In this document: positions 43,472 to 52,843 of the stretch, in pieces
How the letters are laid out: each line of letters opens with the position of its first letter
How positions within the stretch are numbered: position 1 is the stretch's first letter
Assembly (NCBI RefSeq): GCF_016758195.1
Contig: NZ_QYAC01000004.1
Coordinates: 1-64,000, forward strand
DNA: 64,000 nucleotides
Direction of reading: 5' to 3'
Origin: Leucobacter chromiireducens subsp. solipictus
GTDB taxonomy: Bacteria > Actinomycetota > Actinomycetes > Actinomycetales > Microbacteriaceae
Translations under genes and position numbers: made by a program
The notes under the pieces: model-generated
Told to the model about the DNA's origin: nothing
Database searches by the model: none
What the model saw: the letters and a program-made list of their open reading frames with translations, nothing else

Positions 43472-43539
43472 CCTAGGCATTTTCGCCAGAACGAGTGAAT
43501 TTCTCCCGTATTTGACTCGCTCTAGATAAAACGCCTGGG
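43472..43539. repeat. Imperfect inverted repeat, AT-richer than surroundings
   Basis: Arms 43472-43498 and 43513-43539 agree at 20 of 27 positions around a 14-nt spacer. Shared blocks include AGGC, TTTT, AGA and CGAGT. It could be a mntH terminator or the end remnant of a small element. Confidence 0.5.
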
Positions 43540-43921
43540 TGGAGGTGGCGGGGCGGGGGAGCCGGGGGCCCGGGGCGTCGGGTTCAGGGGCCCGTGACCG
43601 GGGAGCCGGAGCGAGCCCAGTGAGATCGAACGCGCCACTGGTGGGGTACCGGGATAGCCGGGCCGGCCGGTCGTGTGAGGGGGGATGGCGCGGGGATGTG
43701 CGCCGGGGAACCGCGGTGCCTCACCCCAGCAGAGGGCTGCTGCGCTGCCCGGGTCTCCTTGCGCGAGAACCGCGTGGGGTGCGGGACCGGGCCGCGGGTG
43801 GCGTGGCTGGGTGAGGGCATGGCGCGCAGGATGCTCCGGGGCCTCCGCCTACCCGAGGCCGCGGAGGGTCGCGGGCTGTCGCCCGAGCTCGCCAACGACT
43901 GCGCGAACGCGGCCGAAACGA

Positions 43922-43959
43922 CGCTGGCCCCCACAGGACGAATCCTGTGGGGGCCAGCG
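43922..43959 (-). terminator. Terminator of the ctaE-qcrCAB operon
   Basis: A perfect 17-bp stem (43922-43938 with 43943-43959) with a four-base loop lies 14 bp beyond the qcrB stop. On the minus strand it is followed by CGTTTC. Confidence 0.85.
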
Positions 43960-43972
43960 GGGAAGCGGAGGG

Positions 43973-45586
43973 TTAGTGGCCCTCGTGCTTGCTCTGTTCG
44001 ATCTCACCCTGCGACGGGGGAACGATCCGATCCTCGAAGAACCAGCGGCTGAAGCCAGCACGCAGGCGCTCGGAGAACGGGATACGACCGTCGTCGTTCG
44101 GGCGGAGCATGAGCGGAGCGTAGTCGTGGTAGCTCACGAGCTCCCACTTCTCGTACTCGTCGAGCGGCTTGTGCACCTCGACGAACTCGCCGCCGGGCAT
44201 CCGGACGATGCGGCCGGACTCGTAGCCGTGGAGGGCGATGCTGCGGTCCTTCTTCTGGAGCGCGAGGCAGATGCGCTTCGTCACGATGTACGCGACGATC
44301 GGGCCCAGAATCAGGAGCGCCTGGAGTGCGTGGATCACGCCTTCCATGGAGAGCTGGAAGTGGGTGGCCATGAGGTCGGAGCTTGCTCCGGCCCACATCA
44401 CCGCGTAGAACGTCACACCGGCGGCACCGATCGCGGTACGGGTCGGTGCGTTGCGGGGGCGGTCCAGCAGGTGGTGCTCGCGCTTGTCTCCGGTGACCCA
44501 CGCCTCAATGAAGGGGTAGGCGGCAACGGCGACCAGGAAGATGCCGATGATGATCAGCGGCAGGAGCATGTTCCAGGACCAGGTGTAGCCGAACCACTCG
44601 GTCTCGAGCCCCGGCGGCACCAGACGCAGCATGCCGTCCGCGAAGCCGATGTACCAGTCAGGCTGGGTACCGGCGGACACGGGGGAGGGATCGTACGGGC
44701 CGTACGCCCAGATCGGGTTGATGCCCACGATGGAGGCGATCAGCACGATCACGCCGAACACGATGAAGAAGAAGCCACCGGCCTTCGCCGCGTACACGGG
44801 GAGGATCGGGAAGCCAACAACGTTCTGCTGGGTCTTGCCCGGGCCGGGGTACTGCGCGTGCTTGTGGATGACCACAAACGCGAGGTGCAGTGCCACGAAG
44901 AGGATCACCAGGGCAGGCAGCAGCATGATGTGCAGCATGTACAAGCGGCCAACGATGTCGGTACCCGGGAACTCGCCTCCGAAGAAGAAGTACGAGAGGT
45001 AGGTGCCGATCACGGGGATCGCCTTGATGATGCCGTCGATGATGCGGAGGCCGTTGCCGGAGAGCACGTCATCGGGGAGCGAGTAGCCGGTGAAGCCCTC
45101 AGCCATTGCGAGGACGAACAGGACGAAGCCGATCATCCAGTTGAGCTCGCGCGGCTTGCGGAATGCACCCGTGAAGAAGATCCGGAGCATGTGCAGGCCG
45201 ATGGATGCGACGAAGAGCAGTGCCGCCCAGTGGTGCACGTGGCGCATGAGCAGACCACCGCGGACCGAGAACGAGATATCGAGAGTCGACGCCATCGCGC
45301 CGGACATCTCGACGCCCTTCATCGGCACGTAGGGGCCGGTGTAGACGGTCTCGATCATCGTTGCCTGGAAGAACAGCGTCAGGAACGTACCCGACAGCAG
45401 GATGACAACGAAGCTGTAGAGCGCGACCTCGCCGAGGAGGAACGACCAGTGGTCAGGGAAGACCTTACGGCCGAACTCCTTGACCGCGACGCCGATCTTC
45501 GTGCGCTCATCGATATAGTTCGCCGCAGCGGCAGTGAAACGGCTGGAGCCGTTCCGCGCGGGCGCTTCGGTTACGGTGCTGCTCAC
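43973..45586 (-). CDS. qcrB: Cytochrome bc1 complex (bcc) subunit b
   Basis: QcrB is the quinol-oxidising membrane subunit with two b hemes. The 537-residue protein has the heme-binding histidines in LLMRHVHHWAALLF and in LHIMLLPALVILFVALH, the quinol-site PDWYIGF segment in place of PEWY, and a long actinobacterial C-terminal extension ending QSKHEGH. The GTG start overlaps the qcrA stop (GTGA). The operon order ctaE-qcrC-qcrA-qcrB is standard for the actinobacterial bcc:aa3 supercomplex. The substitution PDWY for PEWY is typical of menaquinol-using complexes. Confidence 0.96.
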   Translation of the reverse strand: MSSTVTEAPARNGSSRFTAAAANYIDERTKIGVAVKEFGRKVFPDHWSFLLGEVALYSFVVILLSGTFLTLFFQATMIETVYTGPYVPMKGVEMSGAMASTLDISFSVRGGLLMRHVHHWAALLFVASIGLHMLRIFFTGAFRKPRELNWMIGFVLFVLAMAEGFTGYSLPDDVLSGNGLRIIDGIIKAIPVIGTYLSYFFFGGEFPGTDIVGRLYMLHIMLLPALVILFVALHLAFVVIHKHAQYPGPGKTQQNVVGFPILPVYAAKAGGFFFIVFGVIVLIASIVGINPIWAYGPYDPSPVSAGTQPDWYIGFADGMLRLVPPGLETEWFGYTWSWNMLLPLIIIGIFLVAVAAYPFIEAWVTGDKREHHLLDRPRNAPTRTAIGAAGVTFYAVMWAGASSDLMATHFQLSMEGVIHALQALLILGPIVAYIVTKRICLALQKKDRSIALHGYESGRIVRMPGGEFVEVHKPLDEYEKWELVSYHDYAPLMLRPNDDGRIPFSERLRAGFSRWFFEDRIVPPSQGEIEQSKHEGH

Positions 45587-46698
45587 TTGAGGCGCTCCCA
45601 GTAGCTCGGGCCGACAGGTTCATGGAAATCACTCTGGGCGACGAGGTAGCCCTCGTCATCCACGGTGATGGGCAGCTGCGGAAGGGGGCGCTTGGCGGGG
45701 CCAAAGACGACCTTCGCGTGCTCCGACACGTCGAACTGCGACTGGTGGCAGGGGCACAGCAGGTGGTGCGTGTGCTGCTCGTACAGGGCGACGGGGCAGC
45801 CGACGTGGGTGCAGACCTTCGAGTACGCGACGATGCCGTCGTACGACCAGCTCTCGCGCTCGGGGAGCTCCTTGAGCTCGGCCTGGTCCAGGCGCATGAG
45901 GAGCACGATGGCCTTGGCCTTCGCGTCGAGGAAGTTGTCGCTTCCGCCGCGCTCGTCGAGCGTCATCTCGGAGAACTGCTCGTGCGTGAGCGTTTCGGGG
46001 ATGACGTGGAACGCCGAACCGATGGTGACGTCGCTCGCCTTGATCGGCACACCGGAGGGGTCGCGCGCCAGGCGCACACCCTTCGTCCACATGGTGTGCT
46101 TCAGCATCTGCACCGGATCGCGATCCTGCGGGGCGAGGCCGCGCAGGAGGGTGATGCCGGGCAGCGGGAAGGCGATCAGCGCGCCGATGAGGCTGTTGCG
46201 CACGAGCGAGCGGCGGGAGAACCCGGACTCTTCGTCGGCGACCTTGAAGATCTCAGCGGACGCCTCGCGCGTCTCCTCGTCGCTGGGGACGGGGTGACGC
46301 ATGTCGATGGACTCGTGGTCCGCCATCAGGGCCTTGCCCCAGTGGACGGCACCGATTCCGACCGCGAGCAGGCCCAGCGCCATGCCCAGACCCACGAACA
46401 GCGTGTGCAACCGGATCGCCATCGGGTCGCCCGACTCGATCGGGAAGAACATGTACGCGAGTACCGCACCGAGGCTGCCGGCGATCGAGATGTAGAAGAG
46501 GGTGTAGACGGTGCGCTCCGCACTCTTCGCCTTCTTCGGGTCCAGATCCGTGACGCGCTTGCGGTGCGGCGGAAGGCCCGGATTCTGCACAGCGTCGGCC
46601 GCGATGACCGCGGTACCACCCGCAGCTTCAGCCGAGCTGTGGCTCTGGGCGGCAACAACGGCACCCGTGCCGCCGCTGTTTTTCGCTTCCTCTGCCAT
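45583..46698 (-). CDS. qcrA: Rieske iron-sulfur subunit of cytochrome bc1
   Basis: QcrA carries the [2Fe-2S] cluster that takes the first electron from menaquinol. The 371-residue protein has three predicted N-terminal membrane helices, an actinobacterial feature, and a C-terminal Rieske domain. Cluster ligands are Cys296 and His298 (CTHVGC) with Cys315 and His318 (CPCH); Cys301 and Cys317 form the disulfide. The FSRRSLVRNS segment before the last helix is the Tat-type signal recognised in these proteins. ATG 46698 has AAGGAG upstream and is preferred over ATG 46722. Confidence 0.95.
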   Translation of the reverse strand: MAEEAKNSGGTGAVVAAQSHSSAEAAGGTAVIAADAVQNPGLPPHRKRVTDLDPKKAKSAERTVYTLFYISIAGSLGAVLAYMFFPIESGDPMAIRLHTLFVGLGMALGLLAVGIGAVHWGKALMADHESIDMRHPVPSDEETREASAEIFKVADEESGFSRRSLVRNSLIGALIAFPLPGITLLRGLAPQDRDPVQMLKHTMWTKGVRLARDPSGVPIKASDVTIGSAFHVIPETLTHEQFSEMTLDERGGSDNFLDAKAKAIVLLMRLDQAELKELPERESWSYDGIVAYSKVCTHVGCPVALYEQHTHHLLCPCHQSQFDVSEHAKVVFGPAKRPLPQLPITVDDEGYLVAQSDFHEPVGPSYWERLK

Positions 46699-46744
46699 GT
46701 TGCTCCTTGACTCCTGACTCATGAACGTTGTGCGCTGTCGAGCG

Positions 46745-47554
46745 CTAGTTCGACTTCGCCGTGACCCAGACGGTGAGGCCGATAATGGCGCCCAGTCCGA
46801 TCACCCAGATGAAGAGGCCCTCAGCCACGGGACCGATGGACCCGAGAGCCACACCGCCGATCGCGGGCTTCTCTTCGATGTACTTGAGGTACGAGATGAT
46901 GTCGGCCTTCTCCTGCGGCGAGATGTTCGCGTCGCTGAAGACGGGCATGTTCTGCGGCCCGGTGACCATTGCCTCGTAGATGTGGTTCGGTGCAACGCCG
47001 CCCAGCTTCGGAGCGAACTTGCCCTGCGTCAGCGCGCCACCGGCGGCGGAGACGTTGTGGCACATGGCGCAGTTGATGCGGAAGAGATCCCCGCCGCGCG
47101 CAATGCCCTCGTCGTCGCTGTCTGCCTGGAGGTACTGGGACTCGGGGAGCCCGGGTCCCGGCGCGAGCGAGGCCACGTAGGCCGCCATCTGCAGCGTCTG
47201 CTCGTCGGTGAACTGCGTCGGCTTCACCATGCCCTGCGGGCCCTGGAAGGCGAGGGGCATACGGCCGGTGCTGACCTGGAAGTCCACCGACGCCGCGCCG
47301 ACACCGATCAGGGTGGGGCCGTCAGGAGTGCCCTGCGCAGCGGCACCGTGACAGGTGGCGCAGTTGGCACCGAACAGCTTCTCGCCGGCCTCGATGGTCG
47401 CGGGGGCCTCGAGGTCGATCTCCGCGGTCGCGGAGGTCTGGCTGAAGCCTGCGTATGCGCCGCCCGTGACGAGCAGGCCGACCGCGATCAGCGCGGCAGT
47501 TGCAAGGGGGTGGCGACGGCCACTCTTGCGGACGTTCTTCTTGGCGCGAGCCAT
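46745..47554 (-). CDS. qcrC: Di-heme cytochrome c1 subunit of cytochrome bc1
   Basis: QcrC carries two covalently bound hemes and delivers electrons directly to CtaC, replacing soluble cytochrome c. The 269-residue protein has an N-terminal membrane helix (about 17-36) and two CxxCH sites: CATCH (65-69) and CAMCH (162-166). A C-terminal membrane anchor (about 245-265) follows. ATG 47554 has AGGAG ten nucleotides upstream. It is followed by qcrA after 46 nt and preceded by ctaE after 19 nt. Confidence 0.96.
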   Translation of the reverse strand: MARAKKNVRKSGRRHPLATAALIAVGLLVTGGAYAGFSQTSATAEIDLEAPATIEAGEKLFGANCATCHGAAAQGTPDGPTLIGVGAASVDFQVSTGRMPLAFQGPQGMVKPTQFTDEQTLQMAAYVASLAPGPGLPESQYLQADSDDEGIARGGDLFRINCAMCHNVSAAGGALTQGKFAPKLGGVAPNHIYEAMVTGPQNMPVFSDANISPQEKADIISYLKYIEEKPAIGGVALGSIGPVAEGLFIWVIGLGAIIGLTVWVTAKSN

Positions 47555-47573
47555 GATGTCGATACTCCTGACG

Positions 47574-48194
47574 CTACTTGAGGACGTAGATGATGATGAA
47601 GAGGATGATCCACACGATGTCGACGAAGTGCCAGTAGTAGGACACAACGATCGCCGTGGTCTCTTCCTTGTGCGTGAAGTTCTTGACCGCGTAGAGGCGA
47701 CCGATCACGAGGAGGAAGGCCACGAGGCCGAGCGCCACGTGAATTCCGTGGAAGCCGGTGGTCATGTAGAAGGCGGAACCGTAGGGATCGGAACCGAGCG
47801 TGATGCCCTCAGAGACGAAGGTCGCGTACTCGTAGATCTGGCCCGAGACGAAGACGGCACCCATGAAGAAGGTGAGGTAGAACCACTCCACCGTTCCCCA
47901 CTTGCCACCGCTCCGACGGGGACGGCCGTTCTCGGCGGCGAAGACGCCGGCCTGAGCCGTGAAGGATGAGGCGACCAGGATCAAGGTATTGATCAGGGCG
48001 AAGGTGAAGTTGTGCTTCGCGGTCTGCTCGGCCCACAGCTCGGGGTTCATCGCGCGCAGCGTGAAGTAAATCGCGAACAGGCCGGCGAAGAACATCACCT
48101 CGCTGCCGAGCCACACGATCGTGCCGACGGCGACGATGTTCGGTCGCTTGACCGACGGCACGGCTGACTTGGTATTCATAGTGGTCGTTGTCAC
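47574..48194 (-). CDS. ctaE: Cytochrome c oxidase (aa3) subunit III
   Basis: CtaE is the non-redox core subunit III of the aa3 oxidase. The 206-residue protein has five predicted helices, starting [25 protein letters not shown], the conserved [13 protein letters not shown] segment, and a C-terminal [14 protein letters not shown] helix. GTG 48194 is taken as the start: CATAAT lies 6 nt upstream on the minus strand, consistent with a leaderless message. An in-frame ATG at 48179 is an alternative. It leads the qcr operon and diverges from trpD. Confidence 0.95.
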   Translation of the reverse strand: MTTTTMNTKSAVPSVKRPNIVAVGTIVWLGSEVMFFAGLFAIYFTLRAMNPELWAEQTAKHNFTFALINTLILVASSFTAQAGVFAAENGRPRRSGGKWGTVEWFYLTFFMGAVFVSGQIYEYATFVSEGITLGSDPYGSAFYMTTGFHGIHVALGLVAFLLVIGRLYAVKNFTHKEETTAIVVSYYWHFVDIVWIILFIIIYVLK

Positions 48195-48206
48195 CCCTCC
48201 ATTATG
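48195..48206 (-). promoter_or_regulatory. Leaderless promoter of ctaE-qcrCAB
   Basis: On the minus strand CATAAT (48206-48201) ends 6 nt before GTG 48194. The six spacer bases GGAGGG would be too close to the GTG to serve as a normal ribosome site. Confidence 0.5.
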
Positions 48207-48424
48207 GCTGAAAGTTTGGTGTGCGTTTTCACTGGTAACCGGCGCGCCGAACTTTCTGCGAGATTCCTGACAAGCCTACCGCTTCGCGGGGGTGGTCAAA
48301 GCCAGCACGCCGTGCTTTTCGGCTCTGGGTGTCCTTTTTTCGGCATTCTTGAGTGGCGACACGCGGCCGGCCGCGCGGGAATCCGCCCGGGGGTCGCGGC
48401 GCCCGCGCGTGGCGTGCTCCTCGC

Positions 48425-48436
48425 TAGACTTGAGTA
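48425..48436 (+). promoter_or_regulatory. Leaderless promoter of trpD
   Basis: TAGACT (48425-48430) ends 6 nt before ATG 48437. A leaderless transcript leaves no room for trp-type attenuation. Confidence 0.55.
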
Positions 48437-49498
48437 ATGATTGATGAGCGCACCTGGCCGACCGTTCTCACGACCCTGCTCGAGCGGGAGAATCTGAGTG
48501 TGTCTCAGGCCGAGTGGGCGATGTCCCGGTTCATGACGGGCGAGGCGAGCGGTGCGCAGATCGGCGCCTTCCTGGTCGCGCTCAACGCGAAGGGGATCAC
48601 CGTCGACGAGGTGATCGGATTCCGCGACGCGATCCTCGCCGAGGCGATGCCGCTCGCGCTTCCGGCGATGTCGCTGGACATCGTCGGCACCGGTGGCGAC
48701 CGCTTCGGCACCGTGAACGTGTCGACGATGGCGTCCATCACCGCCGCCGCGGCCGGCGTTCCCGTCGTGAAGCACGGAAACCGGGCGGCGAGCAGCCAGT
48801 CCGGCTCCTCCGATGTGCTCAGCGCGCTCGGCGTCGAGCTCGAACTCGACGCGGCACAGCTCCAGGAGACCTTCGAACGCGTGGGCATCGCCTTCGTCCA
48901 CGCTGCCCGGTTCCTCCCCGGCTTCCGGCACGTGGCACCCGCCCGCGCCGAGCTGGGGATTCCCACGGTCTTCAACTTCCTCGGGCCCCTGTGCAACCCG
49001 GTCCGCCCCGAGGCCTCGGCGGTCGGGGTCGCCGACATCGATCGTGTCCCGATCTTCGTGGGCGTGTTCCGGCTCCGTGGGGCCTCCGCGCTCGTGTTCC
49101 GTGGCGATGACGGGCTGGACGAGCTCACGACCACCGGCCACTCGCGCCTGTGGGAGGTCAGCCGTGGGGGCCTGACCGAGCACGACATCGATCCGCGCGA
49201 GCTCGGTATTGCGCGCGCCGAGATTCAGGACCTCGTGGGCGGCACGCCCGAAGAGAACTCGCAGGTGGTGCACCGCGTGTTCCAGGGGGAGCGCGGCCCG
49301 GTGCGCGACATTGTGCTCCTGAACGCGGCCGCCGGCCTCGTCGCCTATGACCTCGCGAAGCATCCCGAGAGCGTGGAGCGCGCGCTGCTCGAGCGGCTGC
49401 AGGAAAAGCTCACCATCGCCGAGGCCGCCATTGATTCGGGTCGCGGGGCGGCGAAGCTCGCCGAGTGGTCTGCGGCGACGAGCGCCGTCCGCGCTTAA
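48437..49498 (+). CDS. trpD: Anthranilate phosphoribosyltransferase
   Basis: TrpD transfers phosphoribose from PRPP to anthranilate in tryptophan synthesis. The 353-residue protein has the PRPP-binding loop GTGGDRFGTVNVST (near residue 80), the KHGNRAASSQSGSSD anthranilate/PRPP segment, and the NFLGPLCNP motif near 180. It lies next to ctaE in a divergent pair, as in other actinobacteria, rather than in a trp operon. trpF is also present at 52.8 kb, but no other trp gene is in the window. Confidence 0.95.
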   Translation: MIDERTWPTVLTTLLERENLSVSQAEWAMSRFMTGEASGAQIGAFLVALNAKGITVDEVIGFRDAILAEAMPLALPAMSLDIVGTGGDRFGTVNVSTMASITAAAAGVPVVKHGNRAASSQSGSSDVLSALGVELELDAAQLQETFERVGIAFVHAARFLPGFRHVAPARAELGIPTVFNFLGPLCNPVRPEASAVGVADIDRVPIFVGVFRLRGASALVFRGDDGLDELTTTGHSRLWEVSRGGLTEHDIDPRELGIARAEIQDLVGGTPEENSQVVHRVFQGERGPVRDIVLLNAAAGLVAYDLAKHPESVERALLERLQEKLTIAEAAIDSGRGAAKLAEWSAATSAVRA

Positions 49499-49528
49499 CT
49501 CGGCGGGGCTGCGAGGTCACCTCGCGCC

Positions 49529-49572
49529 GCATGAGGCCCGCGCCACTCAGCTGAGTGGCGTGGGCCTCATGC
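49529..49572. terminator. Bidirectional terminator between trpD and the M23 gene
   Basis: A 22-bp palindrome (49529-49550 and 49551-49572) pairs completely apart from one G-T wobble. It lies 30 bp after trpD and 15 bp before the end of the opposing gene. Confidence 0.85.
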
Positions 49573-49587
49573 GTGTGGCGAAAGCGC

Positions 49588-50619
49588 CTAGTCCGCAGCG
49601 GGCGTGGGGACCGGCACGGGAGTCGTCGTCGGAGCGACGGCCTTCTCGTCGCGATCCATCTGGCTGTACTTGGCGAGGAACGGCATCGGATCGACGGGCT
49701 CGTCATCCACGCGCAGCGCGAGATGCAGGTGCGCGCCGAAGGCCATTCCGGTCGCGCCGACGCGGCCTGCCGGATCGCCCATCTTGATCTCGTCACCCAC
49801 CTGGTAACTGTGGGAGGCGTCCTGCATGTGGCAGTAGCGGCTCGTGACCGTCTTGCCGTCGATGTCGTGCTCGAGCTTGAGGCCGAACCCGCACCCATCG
49901 GTGGTGGAGCCTGCCTCGAGGACCTTGCCGTCGGCGATCGCCTGGATCGGGGTGCCCGCGGCCGCGCCGAAGTCCTGCGCGTCGTGGAACTGCTCGACGG
50001 GTGCCGTGCGGTATCCGAAGGGGTCAGTCAGCAGCACGGTCTCCGTGAACGGATAGTTCACGAGGGAGCGCGCGCGGAAGGCGTAGCTGCCCGGGATCGG
50101 CTTGTCGACGTCGACGGCCGTGATCTCGGAGAGGCTTCCGGGGATCTCGTCGGCAGACACCTCGGAGAACAGCTGCTGCTGTGCGGCGGCGACCTGCGTG
50201 TCCTCGCTGTCCTGCAGCAGCGGCACCGCCGCGGAGAGGAACAAGCCGCCCACGCTCGCCGCCGCGACCACTCCGGCGACGCGGCGGCGGAAGGACCACC
50301 GAGCGCGCGGCGCGGCCGGAGTCGTGGCCGCCTCGGAGGGCACCGCGGGGACGTGCTCGCGCACGGGCACGCGGACGTACTCCGCGGCACCGTTCACCAG
50401 GTGGCTCGGTGCCGGATCCTGCGCGGGTGCTGGATCCTGCGCGGGTGCTGGATCCTGGGAGGCTGCCGGATCCTGGGAGGCGGCCGGGGCCGCCGACGCG
50501 GCAGAGGCGTCGGGGGTCGCCGGGGCCTCGGGGCGCGCCTCAGGGGTGCTGGAATGCACCGCGCGAAGTGATCTGCGGGACGGGAACGGGCTGCGTTCGC
50601 CCGTGGGTGAGTCGGTCAT
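49588..50619 (-). CDS. M23-family peptidoglycan endopeptidase, membrane anchored
   Basis: A 343-residue secreted or membrane-anchored peptidoglycan hydrolase. An N-terminal Pro/Ala/Asp-rich cytoplasmic part (about 1-95) contains AQDPAP repeats; a membrane helix follows near 108-125, then an extracytoplasmic M23 (LytM) domain. Zinc-site residues are in FHDAQDFGA and GAHLHLAL (His-x-His), which fits the family though the first motif is a variant. The chosen ATG 50619 has only a weak ribosome site; ATG 50643 is possible. It likely cleaves cross-links or has a regulatory role in the wall. Confidence 0.87.
   Translation of the reverse strand: MTDSPTGERSPFPSRRSLRAVHSSTPEARPEAPATPDASAASAAPAASQDPAASQDPAPAQDPAPAQDPAPSHLVNGAAEYVRVPVREHVPAVPSEAATTPAAPRARWSFRRRVAGVVAAASVGGLFLSAAVPLLQDSEDTQVAAAQQQLFSEVSADEIPGSLSEITAVDVDKPIPGSYAFRARSLVNYPFTETVLLTDPFGYRTAPVEQFHDAQDFGAAAGTPIQAIADGKVLEAGSTTDGCGFGLKLEHDIDGKTVTSRYCHMQDASHSYQVGDEIKMGDPAGRVGATGMAFGAHLHLALRVDDEPVDPMPFLAKYSQMDRDEKAVAPTTTPVPVPTPAAD
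50413..50487 (-). repeat. Tandem 18-bp units in the M23 gene
   Basis: GGATCCTGCGCGGGTGCT recurs with small changes about four times, encoding Ala-Gln-Asp-Pro-Ala-Pro units in the cytoplasmic N-terminal region. Confidence 0.75.
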
Positions 50620-50723
50620 GCACACTTTCGGTTGGCGGAGCATCGGTCGTGCGGCCGTGCTGAAGATAACGAACAGGTTACAGTTCGCTCCTGAAAATTG
50701 CGAACTTTTTGTTCATTCCCTGA

Positions 50724-52688
50724 TCACGCCCCATCCTTCGGCGGGACTTCTGGGTCCTCCGGGAGGTGATCCACGCGCTCGCCGACCGTGAGTGAAGCGT
50801 CACCGGAGGCGGCGTGATCCGGGCGATCCGGACCCTTGGGCTGGATCCGACCTGGCTCAAGCGTGCGCTGCACGTCCTCGGGGGTGACCTGTTCGATCGG
50901 CCCGGTGGTCGCGTCAACGTACCACTCGGTGAGCACCGGATCCGCGCTGTCGAAGCCCGCACCCGCGCCCTCGTCCGCCGGGACCTCGCTCGTGCCGAAC
51001 ACGAAGTCGTCGCCGTACTCGTCGATCCCGCGCCGCACGCCCTGCGCGATCGCGGCCTGTGCGTACTTGCGGCGGATGATGTAGGGGTCGGTCTTGAGAT
51101 CCTTCGCCCACGCGATCATGATCCCGATCACCACAAACGCGAAGGGCAGCGCGGAAACGACCATGAGGGATTGCAGCCCGCCGAGGGTGCCGCGCCCGCC
51201 GGCCAGGAGCAGTGAGATCGCGATGAGGCTGAGGAGGAGGCCCCACATAATGGTGACCCACTTCGACGGTTCCGGCCGGCCGGCCTGCGACATCGACGCC
51301 ATCACGATGGAGGCCGAGTCGGCGGCGGTCACGAAGAACACGACGACCGCGATCATCGCGATCACCGAGGTCAGCATGCCGAGCGGGAGGCGCTGCAGCA
51401 GGTGGAAGAGGACCTCCTCGCCGGAATCGCCGGTCTGCAGGTTCACCCCGTTCAGGCTCATGTAGATCGCGGTGCCGCCGTACACGACGAACCAGGCGAT
51501 CACGATGGCGGAGGGAACGAGCACCACCGTAGTGACGAACTCGCGCAGCGTGCGGCCGCGGGAGATCTTCGCGATGAACATCCCCACGAACGGCGTCCAG
51601 GAGACCCACCACGCCCAGTAGTAGGTGGTCCATGACGCGAGGAACTCCGCCGTGGGCGCCCCCTGATTCGGGTTGCGGGCGAGCATCATCGGGAGTTGCT
51701 GGAAGAACTCCACAAGCGACGAGGGGACGAAGTTGAGGAGGAACACGGTGGGGCCGAGCACGAGGACGAAGAGCCCGAGGCTGCCGGTGAGCACCATGTT
51801 CAGATTCGAGAGGCGCCGGATCCCGCGCTTCACGCCCGACACTGCGGACGCGATGAACAGCGCCGTGAGCACGGAGATCGCGCCCACCAGGAAGGTGTTC
51901 CCCAGTGGTCCGAGTCCCGTGACCATCCGGAAGCCGCTCTCGATCTGGAGCGCGCCGATTCCGAGCGACACGGCCGTGCCGAACAGCGTCACGATGATCG
52001 CGAAGATGTCGATGGTGCGGCCGAGCGCGCGGTGCGTGGCCCCGGGGAAAACGGGTTCGAAGAGGGCCGAAATGAGCGGGGCGCGGCCGCGGCGGTACGC
52101 GCTGTACGCGATGGCCCCGCCGACGAGCGCGTAAAACGCCCACGCGATCGGTCCCCAGTGCAGGATCGTCTGGGCGAGCGCTGGGAGCGCGGCGTCCGCG
52201 GTGCCGCTGGCCTCGCTGAGCCCCGGCGGCGGGTTCAGGAAGTAGGTGAGCGGCTCCAGCGGGCCATAGAAGAGGAGGCCGATGCCGAGTCCGGCGGCAA
52301 AGAGCATGGAGATCCACGAGGGGGTGGAGAACTCGGGGGCCTCGTCGTCCGCGCCCAACCGGATGCCGCCCGTACGGCCGTAGCCGACGACGAGCATGAA
52401 CAGTGCGACGGCGATGGCCAGCGCCCCGAAGAGCCAGCTGAAGTTCTCGGTGACCCAGGCCAGGGAGGTGGCCCCCACCTCGGCGAGCATGTCGGGGGCG
52501 ATGAACGCCCACGCGATCACACCGACCGTGAGGCTCAGGGCCACGATCAACACCACCCAGTTGGTGGGGAAGCGCATCCCGGTCTGCTCGACGCCGATCC
52601 CGGGGATCAGGCCGGGGTGTGGCAGCGGCGGTGGCGTCGGCAGCGTAATTTTGCGCGTGCGTTTGCCTGGCTGTTGCGGTTCGGGCAT
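50724..52688 (-). CDS. BCCT-family betaine/carnitine/choline transporter
   Basis: A 654-residue secondary transporter of the BCCT family, which moves quaternary amines such as glycine betaine with Na+ or H+. It has twelve predicted helices and the family signature near residues 355-385, WAWWVSWTPFVGMFIAKISR. A Gly-rich SWISMLFAAGLGIGLLFYGPLEPL stretch marks helix 3. The 120-residue acidic C-terminal cytoplasmic tail is typical of osmotically regulated members. ATG 52688 is preceded by GGAGGCGGAGG. It is likely an osmoprotectant importer, but the substrate is not certain. Confidence 0.93.
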   Translation of the reverse strand: MPEPQQPGKRTRKITLPTPPPLPHPGLIPGIGVEQTGMRFPTNWVVLIVALSLTVGVIAWAFIAPDMLAEVGATSLAWVTENFSWLFGALAIAVALFMLVVGYGRTGGIRLGADDEAPEFSTPSWISMLFAAGLGIGLLFYGPLEPLTYFLNPPPGLSEASGTADAALPALAQTILHWGPIAWAFYALVGGAIAYSAYRRGRAPLISALFEPVFPGATHRALGRTIDIFAIIVTLFGTAVSLGIGALQIESGFRMVTGLGPLGNTFLVGAISVLTALFIASAVSGVKRGIRRLSNLNMVLTGSLGLFVLVLGPTVFLLNFVPSSLVEFFQQLPMMLARNPNQGAPTAEFLASWTTYYWAWWVSWTPFVGMFIAKISRGRTLREFVTTVVLVPSAIVIAWFVVYGGTAIYMSLNGVNLQTGDSGEEVLFHLLQRLPLGMLTSVIAMIAVVVFFVTAADSASIVMASMSQAGRPEPSKWVTIMWGLLLSLIAISLLLAGGRGTLGGLQSLMVVSALPFAFVVIGIMIAWAKDLKTDPYIIRRKYAQAAIAQGVRRGIDEYGDDFVFGTSEVPADEGAGAGFDSADPVLTEWYVDATTGPIEQVTPEDVQRTLEPGRIQPKGPDRPDHAASGDASLTVGERVDHLPEDPEVPPKDGA

Positions 52689-52843
52689 GGCCTCCGCCTC
52701 CGTTCCTCACGCAGTCGGGGCGGTCGGGATCGACGTGCCCCCTCAGGCCACGCTAGTGAGGCGAGTGCCGGAACCGGCGTCAATTCTGCGCGGTTCGCGA
52801 AAGTCGCGGGCGGGATCAGACCCGGGATCGGGAATTTCTTCCG

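Larger units (their letters stand above)
43329..43972. other. Intergenic region between convergent mntH and qcrB
   Basis: About 640 bp without a convincing gene. It holds a 24-bp tandem repeat (43417-43464), an imperfect inverted repeat (43472-43539), a G-rich stretch of unknown role to about 43900, and the qcrB terminator. Open frames crossing it continue antisense to qcrB and show no domain. Confidence 0.6.

Noticed and set aside
43685-45604. Rightward open frame through the mntH-qcrB gap and antisense to qcrB
   Set aside because: Most of it is the complement of qcrB. The unique part is Gly/Arg-rich and has no recognisable domain.
50683-50710. Hairpin with T5 between the M23 and BCCT genes
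   Set aside because: The stem is only six base pairs and is oriented as a plus-strand terminator, where no plus-strand gene lies upstream. It is probably chance.
50620-50723. c-di-AMP riboswitch upstream of the M23 peptidase
   Set aside because: Cell-wall hydrolases are often under this riboswitch, but only about 100 nt separate the genes, too short for its structure, and I see no conserved core.
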